Origin: Nitrosopumilus ureiphilus
GTDB taxonomy: Archaea > Thermoproteota > Nitrososphaeria > Nitrososphaerales > Nitrosopumilaceae
NCBI RefSeq assembly: GCF_013407185.1
Contig: NZ_CP026995.1
Coordinates: forward strand, 1,900,954 to 1,964,953
Reading direction: 5' to 3'
Length of the DNA stretch: 64,000 nt
Each line of letters opens with the position of its first letter. Position 1 is the stretch's first letter. The position numbers and the translations under genes are program-made. Under the pieces are notes generated by a model. It had not been told where the DNA came from. It worked only from the letters and a program-made list of their open reading frames with translations, and ran no database searches. This document shows positions 32,060 to 40,684 of this stretch, piece after piece.

Positions 32060-32124
32060 AAACTCAATTCTACTTAATTAGTATTGCAGAAATCGTTTAA
32101 TCTAGTCCATCATGATTTTATATT

Positions 32125-32673
32125 ATGTCAATAGTAATCACTGGAAATCCAGGCGTTGGGAAACACACCGTTGCAGAAAAAATTGCTCAGATATTAGGAT
32201 TATCCATTATTGATATCAATAAAATTGCAAAAGATGCAGGAATGTTTGAAGAAAATGAGGGTGCAAATGATGTTGATACTGAAAAACTAAAGAAAATCCT
32301 TGCACAGAGAATTTCTGAAAATAATTTGATTGTAGGGCATTTAGCACCATATGTGTTAGAAAAAAACCAAGTAAAGAAAATAATTGTTTTAAGAAGAAGT
32401 CCATATGAATTAATTACAGTCTACAAAAATAGAAAATATCCAGATGCAAAAATTAAAGAGAACACAGGTAGTGAAATATTGGGAATTATTGTACATGATA
32501 CAATTAGCAGATTTGAAGAAAAGACAGTTCAAATTAACATTACAGGGAAAACCATTCAAGAAGGAGTAGAAAAAGTGATTACTCTGATTTCCAGTAATGA
32601 AGGAAATGAAAAAGTGGATTGGCTTGATTTAGTTACAAAAAATAATGATTTAAGAAAATTTTTTGCTGATTGA
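32125..32673 (+). CDS. Adenylate kinase AK6/Fap7-like protein
   Basis: 182 residues: P-loop GNPGVGKHTVAEKIA, then DINKIAKDAGMFEENEGANDVDTEKL with the NMP-binding pattern, GHLAPYVL, and VLRRSPYEL with the LID arginines. This is the Fap7/AK6 family, with adenylate kinase/ATPase activity and a role in late maturation of the small ribosomal subunit in archaea and eukaryotes. It is divergent from the GTPase gene and followed 31 bases later by tgtA. Confidence 0.88.
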   Translation: MSIVITGNPGVGKHTVAEKIAQILGLSIIDINKIAKDAGMFEENEGANDVDTEKLKKILAQRISENNLIVGHLAPYVLEKNQVKKIIVLRRSPYELITVYKNRKYPDAKIKENTGSEILGIIVHDTISRFEEKTVQINITGKTIQEGVEKVITLISSNEGNEKVDWLDLVTKNNDLRKFFAD

Positions 32674-32704
32674 TTAAATAACGCCTTTGAGATTGTGAAA
32701 TTAC

Positions 32705-34216
32705 TTGTTTGAAATATCTAAAACAGATTTGGCGGGAAGAATTGGAACTCTTTATACAAATCATGGTAAGATTGAGACGCCAGCTTATGTTCCAGTAATT
32801 CATCCAGTAAAACAGACAGTCCCATCAAAAAAAATCCGGGATATTGGTTTTGATTTAGTTATTACAAATGCCTACATTACAAGAAACAATTATGGTGATG
32901 AGGCCATAAAAAAAGGAATACACAAAATAATAGATTTTGACGGTGGAATAATGACGGATTCTGGGGGCTATCAAGTTTTAGAATACGGTGATGTCAAAGT
33001 TTCACCACCTGAAATGGCAAACTTTGAAAAAGGAATCTTGACTGATTTTGCAATTCCACTTGATAAACCAACTGGATTTGGAATGCCAATAAAAAAAGCA
33101 GAAGCATATGTGAAGCATACTCTAGAAGTTTCAAAACAAACACTTGAGAACGGTGAAAAGAACGGTCAAATTTGGATTGGTCCCATTCAGGGTGGAGAAC
33201 ATTTTGAACTTGTTGCAAAATCTACAAAGAGTTTAGTCAAGATTGGTTTTCAAATGCTGGCCTTAGGAAGCCCTGTTGAGTTTATGGAGTCATATGAGTA
33301 CAGATTATTAGCACAGATGATTGTGGCTGCAAAAAAACAGATGCCGCATTCAATACCTTTGCATCTTTTTGGTGCAGGGCACCCTCTAACAATCCCATTT
33401 GCCATAGCATTGGGATGCGACACTTTTGATTCAGCCTCATACATGCTTTATGCAAAACAATCAAGATACATTACAGATGATGGAACTAGATATTTGTCAG
33501 ATATCATGGCATTTCCTTGCAATTGTGAAATATGTTCAAAATATTCACCAGATGAATTACGCCAGCTTGATGAAGTTGAGAAAACCAATGAATTGGCAGT
33601 CCATAACCTATATGCAATTAAACTTGAAGTAGATAAAGTAAAACAGGCAATCCATGAGGGGAGATTATGGGAATATGTAATTAAAAAAGCAAGGGCCCAC
33701 CCCAAATTATTTGAAATGATTGAGGTAATGACTGAAAACTACGAATTTCTTGGTTTGAGTACGCCAAAATTTAAGAAAAAAGCCATTTTCTTATTCTCTA
33801 AAGAAGATCAGTATCGTCCAGAAGTTCAATCATATCATGGAATGATTAGAAAATTCAAATCAAAGAAAAAGAAGTTAGTCATTACAAAAGAATCCAGTAC
33901 AAAACCAGGATATTTGTCTAATCAGTATATTGGATTAAAAAGAAAATTCAAAGATTTTGATTCATTCCAAGTGTGCCAATATAATCCCATATTGGGATTA
34001 ATTCCAATTGAGATTTCAGACATATTTCCTGCAGCACATCATGAAACTGCTAGAATTGATTTTGAACCAAAAGAATTTCCCACGTTTGAAAAGACATGGA
34101 ATGAGTTTTTTGCTAACAACAAGTTTTCAGAGATACATTATGACAAAAAGGATGAGTTTCTAAAATATTTTGTAAAAATTATTCCAAAAGAAATCAAGCG
34201 AAAATCAACTGCTTGA
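32705..34216 (+). CDS. tgtA: Archaeosine tRNA-guanine transglycosylase
   Basis: 503 residues: TPAYVPVIHPVKQTVPSKKIRDIGFDLVITNAYI at the start, MTDSGGYQVLEYG with the conserved Asp85, PHSIPLHLFGAGHPLTI, and LGCDTFDSASYMLYA, which carries the probable nucleophilic aspartate. The zinc site is FPCNCEICSKYSP plus a downstream His. It exchanges guanine 15 in the tRNA D-loop for preQ0, the first step to archaeosine. Residues beyond about 370 form the archaeal C-terminal extension; a full PUA domain is not obvious at the very end. Translation starts with TTG. Confidence 0.95.
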   Translation: MFEISKTDLAGRIGTLYTNHGKIETPAYVPVIHPVKQTVPSKKIRDIGFDLVITNAYITRNNYGDEAIKKGIHKIIDFDGGIMTDSGGYQVLEYGDVKVSPPEMANFEKGILTDFAIPLDKPTGFGMPIKKAEAYVKHTLEVSKQTLENGEKNGQIWIGPIQGGEHFELVAKSTKSLVKIGFQMLALGSPVEFMESYEYRLLAQMIVAAKKQMPHSIPLHLFGAGHPLTIPFAIALGCDTFDSASYMLYAKQSRYITDDGTRYLSDIMAFPCNCEICSKYSPDELRQLDEVEKTNELAVHNLYAIKLEVDKVKQAIHEGRLWEYVIKKARAHPKLFEMIEVMTENYEFLGLSTPKFKKKAIFLFSKEDQYRPEVQSYHGMIRKFKSKKKKLVITKESSTKPGYLSNQYIGLKRKFKDFDSFQVCQYNPILGLIPIEISDIFPAAHHETARIDFEPKEFPTFEKTWNEFFANNKFSEIHYDKKDEFLKYFVKIIPKEIKRKSTA

Positions 34217-34254
34217 TTAAAAATAAGAAAAAAGAATGTGCTAAAAGATTCAGC

Positions 34255-34557
34255 TTATAGTGCTGCGTCTTCTGCCCAACCTTTGATGAAGATACCGTTT
34301 TTGTGAAGAGGTACTGGTTGTCCAGCAGTGTAATTCATTGGTCTCATCCAAAAGATTGATTTTGTTGGGCATACACCGATGCATGCACCATCAGAAATAC
34401 ATCTTTCTGGGTAGAAAACAAATGCTTTACCTCTCTTCCAGCCTTCAACTGGTTTTACTCTAAGGACATCAGGACCAAGAGTCGTACAGATTTCTACACA
34501 TAGTGCACATCCGATACATCTTTGTTCATCAATGTCTGGAAGTATTGCTATTGGCAT
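34255..34557 (-). CDS. Two-cluster ferredoxin
   Basis: 100 residues. CIGCALCVEIC and CISDGACIGVCPTKSIFW are two iron-sulfur cysteine sets. The first is a normal CxxCxxxC; the second is CxxxxxCxxxCP, with a longer first spacing. A ~25-residue C-terminal tail follows. It is a small electron carrier, probably abundant, as TTATCTTTTTG-type trailers and a TATA-like TTTAAATAG before the ATG suggest a strong stand-alone gene. The electron partner is unknown. Confidence 0.92.
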   Translation of the reverse strand: MPIAILPDIDEQRCIGCALCVEICTTLGPDVLRVKPVEGWKRGKAFVFYPERCISDGACIGVCPTKSIFWMRPMNYTAGQPVPLHKNGIFIKGWAEDAAL

Positions 34558-34682
34558 TACAAAATTAATATTGGTTGATCACTATTTAAACCATGATCGA
34601 AATTCATAACTCTGTTATGAAAAAGATCGAGTCAAAACATGTGCGCAGAATTTAGATTAAAAAATTTAAAAAACAAAAAGAT

Positions 34683-34699
34683 AACGTGTTTTGCACGTT
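34683..34699 (-). terminator. Hairpin terminator after the 70-aa gene
   Basis: AACGTG (34683-34688) pairs with CACGTT (34694-34699) right after the stop, and the minus strand then continues with T-rich sequence. This is a typical hairpin-plus-T-tract layout. Confidence 0.5.
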
Positions 34700-34911
34700 T
34701 ATTTTCTCATTGCGTCTATTTGACCAGAAGTAACCCAGTCAAGTAATTCTGCAGATGAAGGATTTAGATCTGCTTTCTGATTCATCAGATTGTTAACCCA
34801 AATCCAGTTAAGTTGGTTTAGGAGTGGTTTGTTTGCTTCGTCACCAGCACGTGTTTTAGCGACGACGGCTTGATCTTGTTGTCCTAACCATTCTTGGAAG
34901 CTTCTTCCCAT
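34699..34911 (-). CDS. Small hypothetical protein, 70 aa
   Basis: A soluble helical protein, MGRSFQEWLGQQDQAVVAKT...LLNQLNWIWVNNLMNQKADLNPSSAELLDWVTSGQIDAMRK. It is rich in Gln, Asn and Trp, with no cysteines and no export signal. It has its own apparent promoter (minus-strand TTTAATTA about 22-29 bases before the ATG) and a hairpin terminator, so it is probably a real, separately expressed gene. No family recognised. Confidence 0.75.
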   Translation of the reverse strand: MGRSFQEWLGQQDQAVVAKTRAGDEANKPLLNQLNWIWVNNLMNQKADLNPSSAELLDWVTSGQIDAMRK

Positions 34912-35024
34912 GAGGATCGAATCTTAGCTTACACTAATTAAAGCTTGTGTAGATTCTATGACAGGCATAATGATCGGATAAGCTCTAAGAAGGTTTTAAC
35001 GTCGATAAAAAGTCATCATAATTC

Positions 35025-36290
35025 TTGAATGTTAAAGTTTTGGGAGCTGCAAACGAAGTTGGCAGATCGGGATTCTTAGCTAATTGTAATGGAACAAATC
35101 TCTTACTAGATTACGGAGTATTATTTGGCAGAAGAGGATCACCGCCACAATATCCACTTCATGTAAAACCCAAAGATCTGGATGCAATAATTATCACTCA
35201 CGCTCATTTAGATCATTCAGGAAACGTGCCATCGTTGTTTGTTAGTGGCAATACCGATGTTTATGCCACTCCGCCAACATTTGATTTATCAAAATTATTA
35301 ATTGAAGATATGCTAAAGATTGAAAAAAATTCTCATCCATTTGACCTACCTGAAGTAAATAATATGATGAAAAATGCAAAAGAGATTGGATTTAAGCAAA
35401 AAATTACTAAAGGTAACGCAACTTTTGAGTTAAGGGAATCAGGCCATGTGATTGGTGGAAGTACAGTTTTGGTAGAATCAGAGAAAAAACGGCTCTTTTA
35501 CACGGGGGATATCAAGACTCATGGTTCAAGAATGCTTCGAGAGATGGATTTAGACATCGGAGAAATTGATTTGCTGATTACTGAGAGCACATACGCAAAA
35601 AAGGAACAAAAACCTAGAAAAGAATCAGAAGCAGAACTAATAGAATTTGCAAATGAAGTAATGGATAGAAAAGGAATATTATTTATTCCATCATTTTCAG
35701 TTGAGCGTTCTCAAGAGATTGCATGTGTTTTAAGGAGTGCAAATTTTAAACATAAAATCATAATGGATGGAATGGCATTAAAAGTAAATGAGATAATGTT
35801 TAGATATCCAGAATATCTCAGAGATCCAAAAATATTTTCAGATGCAATAAAGAGTGCAACTTCAATTACAGAACATGCAGATAGAAAGAAAGCAATGGAA
35901 GAACCATGTGTTGTTATATCACCAGCGGGAATGCTAGTTGGGGGAAATGCAGTATATTATTTGCAGCAATTGTCTTTTGATAGTAAAAATGGAATAGCTC
36001 TTGTTTCCTATCAAGGAGATGGAACACCTGGTAGAAAATTACTAGATACTGGAAAGGTTTCAGCTAGAGGAAAAGATCTTAATGTAGAGGCAGAAGTAAA
36101 ACAGTTTGAATTTTCAGGACATGCCGACAAAAAAGAATTATTTGACATGATCAAAAAAATTAAGGGAAATCCCAAAGTATTGACTGTTCATGGTGATTCT
36201 GAATCATGTGATATGTTTGCACAAGAGATTCATGAAAAATTTGGTTTAGAGGCATTTTCACCGGCAGTTAATGAAGAAATAACTGTCTGA
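35025..36290 (+). CDS. Beta-CASP metallo-beta-lactamase ribonuclease
   Basis: 421 residues: THAHLDHSGNVP (HxHxDH zinc motif), SGHVIGGSTVLV, YTGDIKTHGS, ESTYAKKEQKPR, then the beta-CASP insert. FSVERSQE, VVISPAGMLVGG and FEFSGHADKKEL follow, the last being the C-terminal histidine motif. There is no N-terminal KH domain, so it is the short archaeal CPSF-like form (aCPSF2 type) rather than the KH-containing termination factor. Such enzymes cut or trim RNA. It starts with TTG and is followed by the DNA glycosylase gene after one base. Confidence 0.9.
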   Translation: MNVKVLGAANEVGRSGFLANCNGTNLLLDYGVLFGRRGSPPQYPLHVKPKDLDAIIITHAHLDHSGNVPSLFVSGNTDVYATPPTFDLSKLLIEDMLKIEKNSHPFDLPEVNNMMKNAKEIGFKQKITKGNATFELRESGHVIGGSTVLVESEKKRLFYTGDIKTHGSRMLREMDLDIGEIDLLITESTYAKKEQKPRKESEAELIEFANEVMDRKGILFIPSFSVERSQEIACVLRSANFKHKIIMDGMALKVNEIMFRYPEYLRDPKIFSDAIKSATSITEHADRKKAMEEPCVVISPAGMLVGGNAVYYLQQLSFDSKNGIALVSYQGDGTPGRKLLDTGKVSARGKDLNVEAEVKQFEFSGHADKKELFDMIKKIKGNPKVLTVHGDSESCDMFAQEIHEKFGLEAFSPAVNEEITV

Positions 36291-36291
36291 T

Positions 36292-37134
36292 ATGCAAAAA
36301 AATCGTACAATAAATGTTGAAAATTCAATCAACAGCGGTCAGGTATTTCTTTGGAAAAGAAATGGAGATTATTGGTATGGAATAAATGGTCAAGATATTC
36401 TGCGTGTTGATAAAAATGGAATAATCAACTCTTTTCAAAATTCAAAAGTAGATTTTTTTAGAAAAAATGACAATTTAGATGACATTATCAAATCCGTTTC
36501 AAAAGACAAAACTGTAAGAAGGGCTCTAAAACAATATTCAGGGTTAAGAATTCTCAGGCAAGATCCCTTTCAATGCTTAATTTCATTTATTGTATCATCA
36601 AACTCTAATATACAAAAAATCAAAATGAGTTTAGAAAAATTATCAAAAAAGTTCGGAGTAAAAGCAAAATATGAAAATGAAGAGTTTTTTTTATTTCCAA
36701 AGGCAGAAAAACTTGCCAAAGCATCAATTAATGAAATTAAAAGCTGCGGTGTTGGGTATAGGGCTAAATTTATCAATGAAGCAGCAAAGATGATTTTATT
36801 TAAAAAAATTGATTTTGAATTCTTGAAAAATTGCAATTATCATGAAACCAAAGAGAATATTCGCACAATTCCTGGAGTTGGAAATAAAGTTGCAGATTGT
36901 GTAATGTTGTTTTCACTAGAAAAATTAGAAGCATTCCCACTAGATAGATGGATGATTAGAGTTTTGGAAAAATATTATTCAAACAAATTTCAAATAGATA
37001 CTACAACAATTACGGAAAAACAATACGATGTTTTACATGAAAAAATTGTAAAACATTTCGGACCATATGCAGGTTATTCACAACAATTTCTCTTTAAAAT
37101 GGAAAGAGAGAATTATCAAAAAAAGTGGCTCTAA
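36292..37134 (+). CDS. ogg: 8-oxoguanine DNA glycosylase (OGG1 family)
   Basis: 280 residues. The helix-hairpin-helix motif with catalytic lysine is IPGVGNKVADCVMLFS, and the following FPLDRWMIRVLEKYY carries the catalytic aspartate; both align with human OGG1 (VGTKVADC...VPVDVHM). The N-terminus NSGQVFLWKRNGDYWYGI matches the OGG N-domain. It removes oxidised guanine from DNA and can cut the abasic strand. Starts one base after the nuclease gene, so the two are likely an operon. Confidence 0.92.
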   Translation: MQKNRTINVENSINSGQVFLWKRNGDYWYGINGQDILRVDKNGIINSFQNSKVDFFRKNDNLDDIIKSVSKDKTVRRALKQYSGLRILRQDPFQCLISFIVSSNSNIQKIKMSLEKLSKKFGVKAKYENEEFFLFPKAEKLAKASINEIKSCGVGYRAKFINEAAKMILFKKIDFEFLKNCNYHETKENIRTIPGVGNKVADCVMLFSLEKLEAFPLDRWMIRVLEKYYSNKFQIDTTTITEKQYDVLHEKIVKHFGPYAGYSQQFLFKMERENYQKKWL

Positions 37135-37492
37135 ACCCGTGAATTACTTACGACTCTAGTCCTAAGATTCCTTGTTCAATGAGTTTACATGACTATGAGC
37201 TTCTCTGAATAGGTAAATTTGCTTATTCTCATGAGTGTGACTCCCCAATATCATCTGAAAAGTGTATAGTTTGAAGTGTTCTCATTCTAGAGGGGCCGCA
37301 CCACTTTATGTAATGTTGATAAACATTTTTTGAATTGGTTTTTGATTGTAATGCCATAATCTTTTTTTGCAAAGTTCTCAATTACATCATAGTACTGTTT
37401 TACCATCAGCTGATGCCGAGTAATGCACTAGAATTTAACTAATCAGTATGTTCGAATAAACCCTTAAAATGGCAATTAATTGCTAGGTTTTT
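37135..37492. other. 358-base gap with degenerate coding-like sequence
   Basis: No intact gene. On the minus strand a 39-codon frame (37287-37406, MVKQYYDVIENFAKKDYGIT...) has protein-like composition. The next frame continues with KWCGPSRMRTLQTIHFSDDIGESHS before a stop. The GPSRxRT stretch recalls the N-termini of integrases that sit beside archaeal tRNA genes. Together with the adjacent tRNA-Arg, this could be the eroded end of an integrated element. The evidence is weak. Confidence 0.3.
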
Positions 37493-37567
37493 GGGCCTAT
37501 AGCTCAGCATGGATAGAGTGTTGGACTTCTAATCCAATGGTCAAGGGATCGAAGCCCTTTGGGCCCA
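37493..37567 (+). tRNA. tRNA-Arg (anticodon UCU)
   Basis: A 75-base cloverleaf. The acceptor GGGCCTA pairs with TGGGCCC (37560-37566) with discriminator A. The D-arm starts TAGCTCAGCATGG. The anticodon stem TTGGA/TCCAA encloses CTTCTAA with anticodon TCT at 37528-37530. The T-stem AAGGG/CCCTT has loop ATCGAAG. No intron and no encoded CCA. It reads AGA/AGG arginine codons and is a target of the KEOPS t6A modification (an A follows the anticodon). Confidence 0.95.
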
Positions 37568-37607
37568 TTTAACAAAATTATTTATTCTAATTTGCATGTG
37601 ATGTTTT

Positions 37608-37958
37608 GTGAAAGATATAGAATTCAAACTTGATTCAACTGAGATTCATCCAAATTCAGAAATTAAAGGAACAATTTTGGTTTCATATCCTGGAAGATAT
37701 GATGGAGTTGTAATTAACACACAGATTTTAGATTCAAATGAGCACATTGTATACAAATCATACAATGGAAAAAACATATCACAAAATGTTTCAAGATTAT
37801 TTATCAACAAAGATGTGATGCCAGAAAATAAAGCAGAATTTACAGCATTAATTAAGTTTGATCCAAAACAAGAACATGAAGTAAAATTCAGGGCATCAAT
37901 CATTGAACAACACAAGGAAATTGAGAGTCAAATAATTTTTGCAAAGTATTCTAACTAG
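37608..37958 (+). CDS. Hypothetical beta-sandwich protein, 116 aa
   Basis: A GTG start, 40 bases after the tRNA gene. The pattern IEFKLDSTEIHPNSEIKGTILVSYPGRYDGVVINTQILDSNEHIVY resembles the first strands of arrestin-like or similar beta-sandwich domains (a G-x-I-x-V-x-Y-P-G turn). No signal peptide or membrane segment. It overlaps the convergent cupredoxin gene by four bases. Function unknown. Confidence 0.7.
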   Translation: MKDIEFKLDSTEIHPNSEIKGTILVSYPGRYDGVVINTQILDSNEHIVYKSYNGKNISQNVSRLFINKDVMPENKAEFTALIKFDPKQEHEVKFRASIIEQHKEIESQIIFAKYSN

Positions 37959-38416
37959 AATCTACTTACTTCAACAATGATTTTTCCTTTCATCCATGGA
38001 TGTGGTTGGCAGTGATAAGGAACCTCTTGTGGTTCAGTAAATAGGAATTCATATGTGTCACCAGGCTTGAGTACACCGTTAGAACCAAAGTCTCCACTAT
38101 AACTATCAGTTGTTCTGTGATCAGGAGTTACCGTATGGGCAGTATCGTCATCGTTTTGCCAAGTTACTAGATTATTGACAGATAACAAGACATCTGCTTG
38201 GTTTGGTACATAGTTTTGATTTCCTTCAATTACAGCTCCTGGAACAATTTTTATTACAAATTCCTCTTCAGGATTTAAGATAGATTCTGATACTGATGGT
38301 TTTGCCAAAGATTCTGGAAGATAAAATGAAGTGTAAAAGACAACAGTTGCAGACATGCCAATTATTAGTGCAATTAGTCCAATCCCATAAGCATGACTAG
38401 ATGTCGGAGCACTCAT
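37955..38416 (-). CDS. Membrane-anchored blue copper protein (plastocyanin-like)
   Basis: 153 residues: an N-terminal anchor helix (about 10-32) and a cupredoxin domain. The type 1 copper ligands are His in DTAHTVTP and Cys, His and Met in YHCQPHPWMKGK near the C-terminus. Ammonia-oxidising archaea use such proteins in place of soluble c-type cytochromes. It is the last gene of the Rieske-cytochrome b-cupredoxin set, on the same strand and 52 bases downstream, so it probably accepts electrons from that complex. Confidence 0.94.
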   Translation of the reverse strand: MSAPTSSHAYGIGLIALIIGMSATVVFYTSFYLPESLAKPSVSESILNPEEEFVIKIVPGAVIEGNQNYVPNQADVLLSVNNLVTWQNDDDTAHTVTPDHRTTDSYSGDFGSNGVLKPGDTYEFLFTEPQEVPYHCQPHPWMKGKIIVEVSRF

Positions 38417-38468
38417 AATTTTTTTACGCCTCTCAAGTTCTTATAAAGTTTATTTAGAATTTTTGAGA

Positions 38469-40058
38469 TCATGGTTTTGGAAGGTCTCCAGAACCAAGAT
38501 TTAGATTGTTATTAGCACCAACTCCTAAATCTGCTTGAGTCTTGGATGTTGGAACCTCAGGTGCCAATTCTTTTGGTTCAGGTTTTCCTTCAGGTAAAGA
38601 GTCACCTTCAGGAAGTTTACTTTGTTCAACGGATACTTTAGGTTCTGCAAGTTTTGGTTTTTCTTCTTGCACTGGAACAGGTGCTGGTGGTGCATTCTTT
38701 TCTTGACTTAGGGCATATCTGTAGATATGGAAGAATGCTGCAAATACTAACAGAATAATTCCAATAAAGAATAATGATATGTTCTTCATTCCAATCAATG
38801 CTGCATTGTAAGCTGCAATGTTGAGGAATACTTGGAATGCCAATAGTGCAACTAGTAACCAGTTAATCCATTTTTCAGAAAGATTGATAGTTGCTACCTT
38901 CTTTGGACCAGTATTTTTTGCAAGTTTAGATTTTCTTTCAGCTTCATTTGCAAGTTTGATCATCATGTAAGTAAATCCAAAGCCTAGTGGCACCATCAAT
39001 ATCATTGTTGAATAGAAGAATATCGGATCAATTACCAAACGCTCTACTAATGGAACTGATACATCCGGTGAAATATAGAATCCCCAATAAGTCGTAACCA
39101 TGATTTGAGCAAGACTAGTAATACCAAATGCTGTAATGATCGGTCTGTCTCTCCAGGAGAATTTCTTGTATCTATCTATGAATGGTATTAGCACTAATGA
39201 TATGATAAACAACAAAGGCCACAACAGACCTGTTACAAACTTGTCATACTGTGTTCTCATGAATGCATAAATTCCTGTAAGATACCATTCAGGTACAGTT
39301 ACACCAGGCGGTACCGTGGGTTCAAATTTGAATCCCATGTCAATAGGGAAAACACCGCCAGTAATCAGAATTGCACCGCCTATTGCCATTACCATTGGTA
39401 CATCAAAGACTAAGAATCTTGGGAAGTGAACTGCCATTAGTCCAAGCATTACAATAGGTAACAAAAAGACATGTTGTGCATAGAATCTCAATACAAAGTC
39501 TGAGAACCCACTACCTAATGCCGCATCACGAATTGTCGGTCCTGCCACAGGAATTGATGTTGTCAGAGATGCTGCAATACTAATTGCAAGTTCTGCTCTT
39601 TCACTAAAGATAACATCATAGCCAGTAAATGCTTCAAGAATTGTAACAACACCAAGAATGACTCCAGTCATCCACAAAACTTCGTTTCTGATTTTGTATC
39701 TTCCACTAAAGTATTGATAATACATGTGAAGAACAGCTAAGAGTACCATTGCATTGGAACCATGATAGTGAATATTTCTAATATGAAAACCAAATGGGAC
39801 CTCATCATTAATGAATTGAACACTATCCCACGCTCTATCTAACATTGGTTGATAGTAAAACATGAGAAGCGCTCCTGATACTCCAAGGATGATAAACACA
39901 GTAAATGTTAGCATTCCCAAAAATCCAAAAGGACTTACAAATCTTGCAGGAAATGAAAACTTGATTGCAGTAAAGATAGTTCTATCTACGCCATCCCAAA
40001 GCCAGTAAAAGAAGCCAACAGCTCCAGTTCTTCTTTCAAGCGAAGCGGCCATATCCAA
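38469..40058 (-). CDS. Cytochrome b of a bc1/b6f-like complex
   Basis: 529 residues. About residues 25-360 are the cytochrome b core, with haem-ligand histidines in HIRNIHYHGSNAMVLLAVLHMYY and in AQHVFLLPIVMLGLMAVHFPRF. The PEWY quinol-site motif is in VPEWYLTGIYAF. Two further helices follow (about 400-455) and then a ~70-residue cytoplasmic tail rich in Pro, Glu and Lys. It oxidises quinol and pumps protons. Its start overlaps the Rieske gene by 23 bases. The Pro/Glu tail is unusual and of unknown purpose. Confidence 0.95.
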   Translation of the reverse strand: MDMAASLERRTGAVGFFYWLWDGVDRTIFTAIKFSFPARFVSPFGFLGMLTFTVFIILGVSGALLMFYYQPMLDRAWDSVQFINDEVPFGFHIRNIHYHGSNAMVLLAVLHMYYQYFSGRYKIRNEVLWMTGVILGVVTILEAFTGYDVIFSERAELAISIAASLTTSIPVAGPTIRDAALGSGFSDFVLRFYAQHVFLLPIVMLGLMAVHFPRFLVFDVPMVMAIGGAILITGGVFPIDMGFKFEPTVPPGVTVPEWYLTGIYAFMRTQYDKFVTGLLWPLLFIISLVLIPFIDRYKKFSWRDRPIITAFGITSLAQIMVTTYWGFYISPDVSVPLVERLVIDPIFFYSTMILMVPLGFGFTYMMIKLANEAERKSKLAKNTGPKKVATINLSEKWINWLLVALLAFQVFLNIAAYNAALIGMKNISLFFIGIILLVFAAFFHIYRYALSQEKNAPPAPVPVQEEKPKLAEPKVSVEQSKLPEGDSLPEGKPEPKELAPEVPTSKTQADLGVGANNNLNLGSGDLPKP

Positions 40059-40641
40059 TTACTCCATTTTCATTTGCGTTAAACTTTGGTGGTAAAATAA
40101 ATACAAAACCGTCAGAATCAATTTCAAGAGTCAATTGAGCTAGTGTGTTTGATGGGGCAGCTTGCACTGATGCAGGACCAAGAAAAGCTGTTCCAGTAAC
40201 AGGATCATACATACTACCATGACAAGGACATTCGCCTCTCTTTCGACCTTCATCTGGCCAATATTTCCACAAACACCAAAGATGCAAACATATCATACTA
40301 TAGGCTCGAATTGCAGTTGTATCTTTTTTTCCTCCCCCTAATTCTTCAGGAAGTCTAATGAATTGCCACTTTCGAAATGCTTCAGCATCCAGTGCAGTAT
40401 CGCCAGTTGATGGATATGTGATTACTTCGCCGTGATTAATTGGATAAGTATTGATATTTGCCTGAGTGCCATCAGGTAAAATTACTGGAACTTTTTCAAG
40501 AGATGCCTGGTTTGGATTTGGCATGAAATTACCAAATGGGACAAAGGGAGCAAATGCTAATCCTGTTCCTGCGGCACCCATTAACTTTAGAAAGTCTCTT
40601 CTGGATAATCCGCCAGACTTTTTTGTCCCAAGCTCTGACAT
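40036..40641 (-). CDS. Rieske iron-sulfur protein
   Basis: 201 residues. A twin-arginine signal (SRRDFLKLMGAAGTGLAF) doubles as membrane anchor. The Rieske cluster motifs are CLHLWCLW and CPCHGSMYDP, giving the two Cys and two His ligands plus the disulfide cysteines. The first motif is C-x-H-L-x-C as in the classical C-T-H-L-G-C. It passes electrons from quinol at cytochrome b to the copper protein encoded two genes on. First gene of the operon. Confidence 0.95.
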   Translation of the reverse strand: MSELGTKKSGGLSRRDFLKLMGAAGTGLAFAPFVPFGNFMPNPNQASLEKVPVILPDGTQANINTYPINHGEVITYPSTGDTALDAEAFRKWQFIRLPEELGGGKKDTTAIRAYSMICLHLWCLWKYWPDEGRKRGECPCHGSMYDPVTGTAFLGPASVQAAPSNTLAQLTLEIDSDGFVFILPPKFNANENGVIGYGRFA

Positions 40642-40684
40642 TCAAGCTGACGTACTCGCCAAATTGCTTATAAACCTTGTTCAA

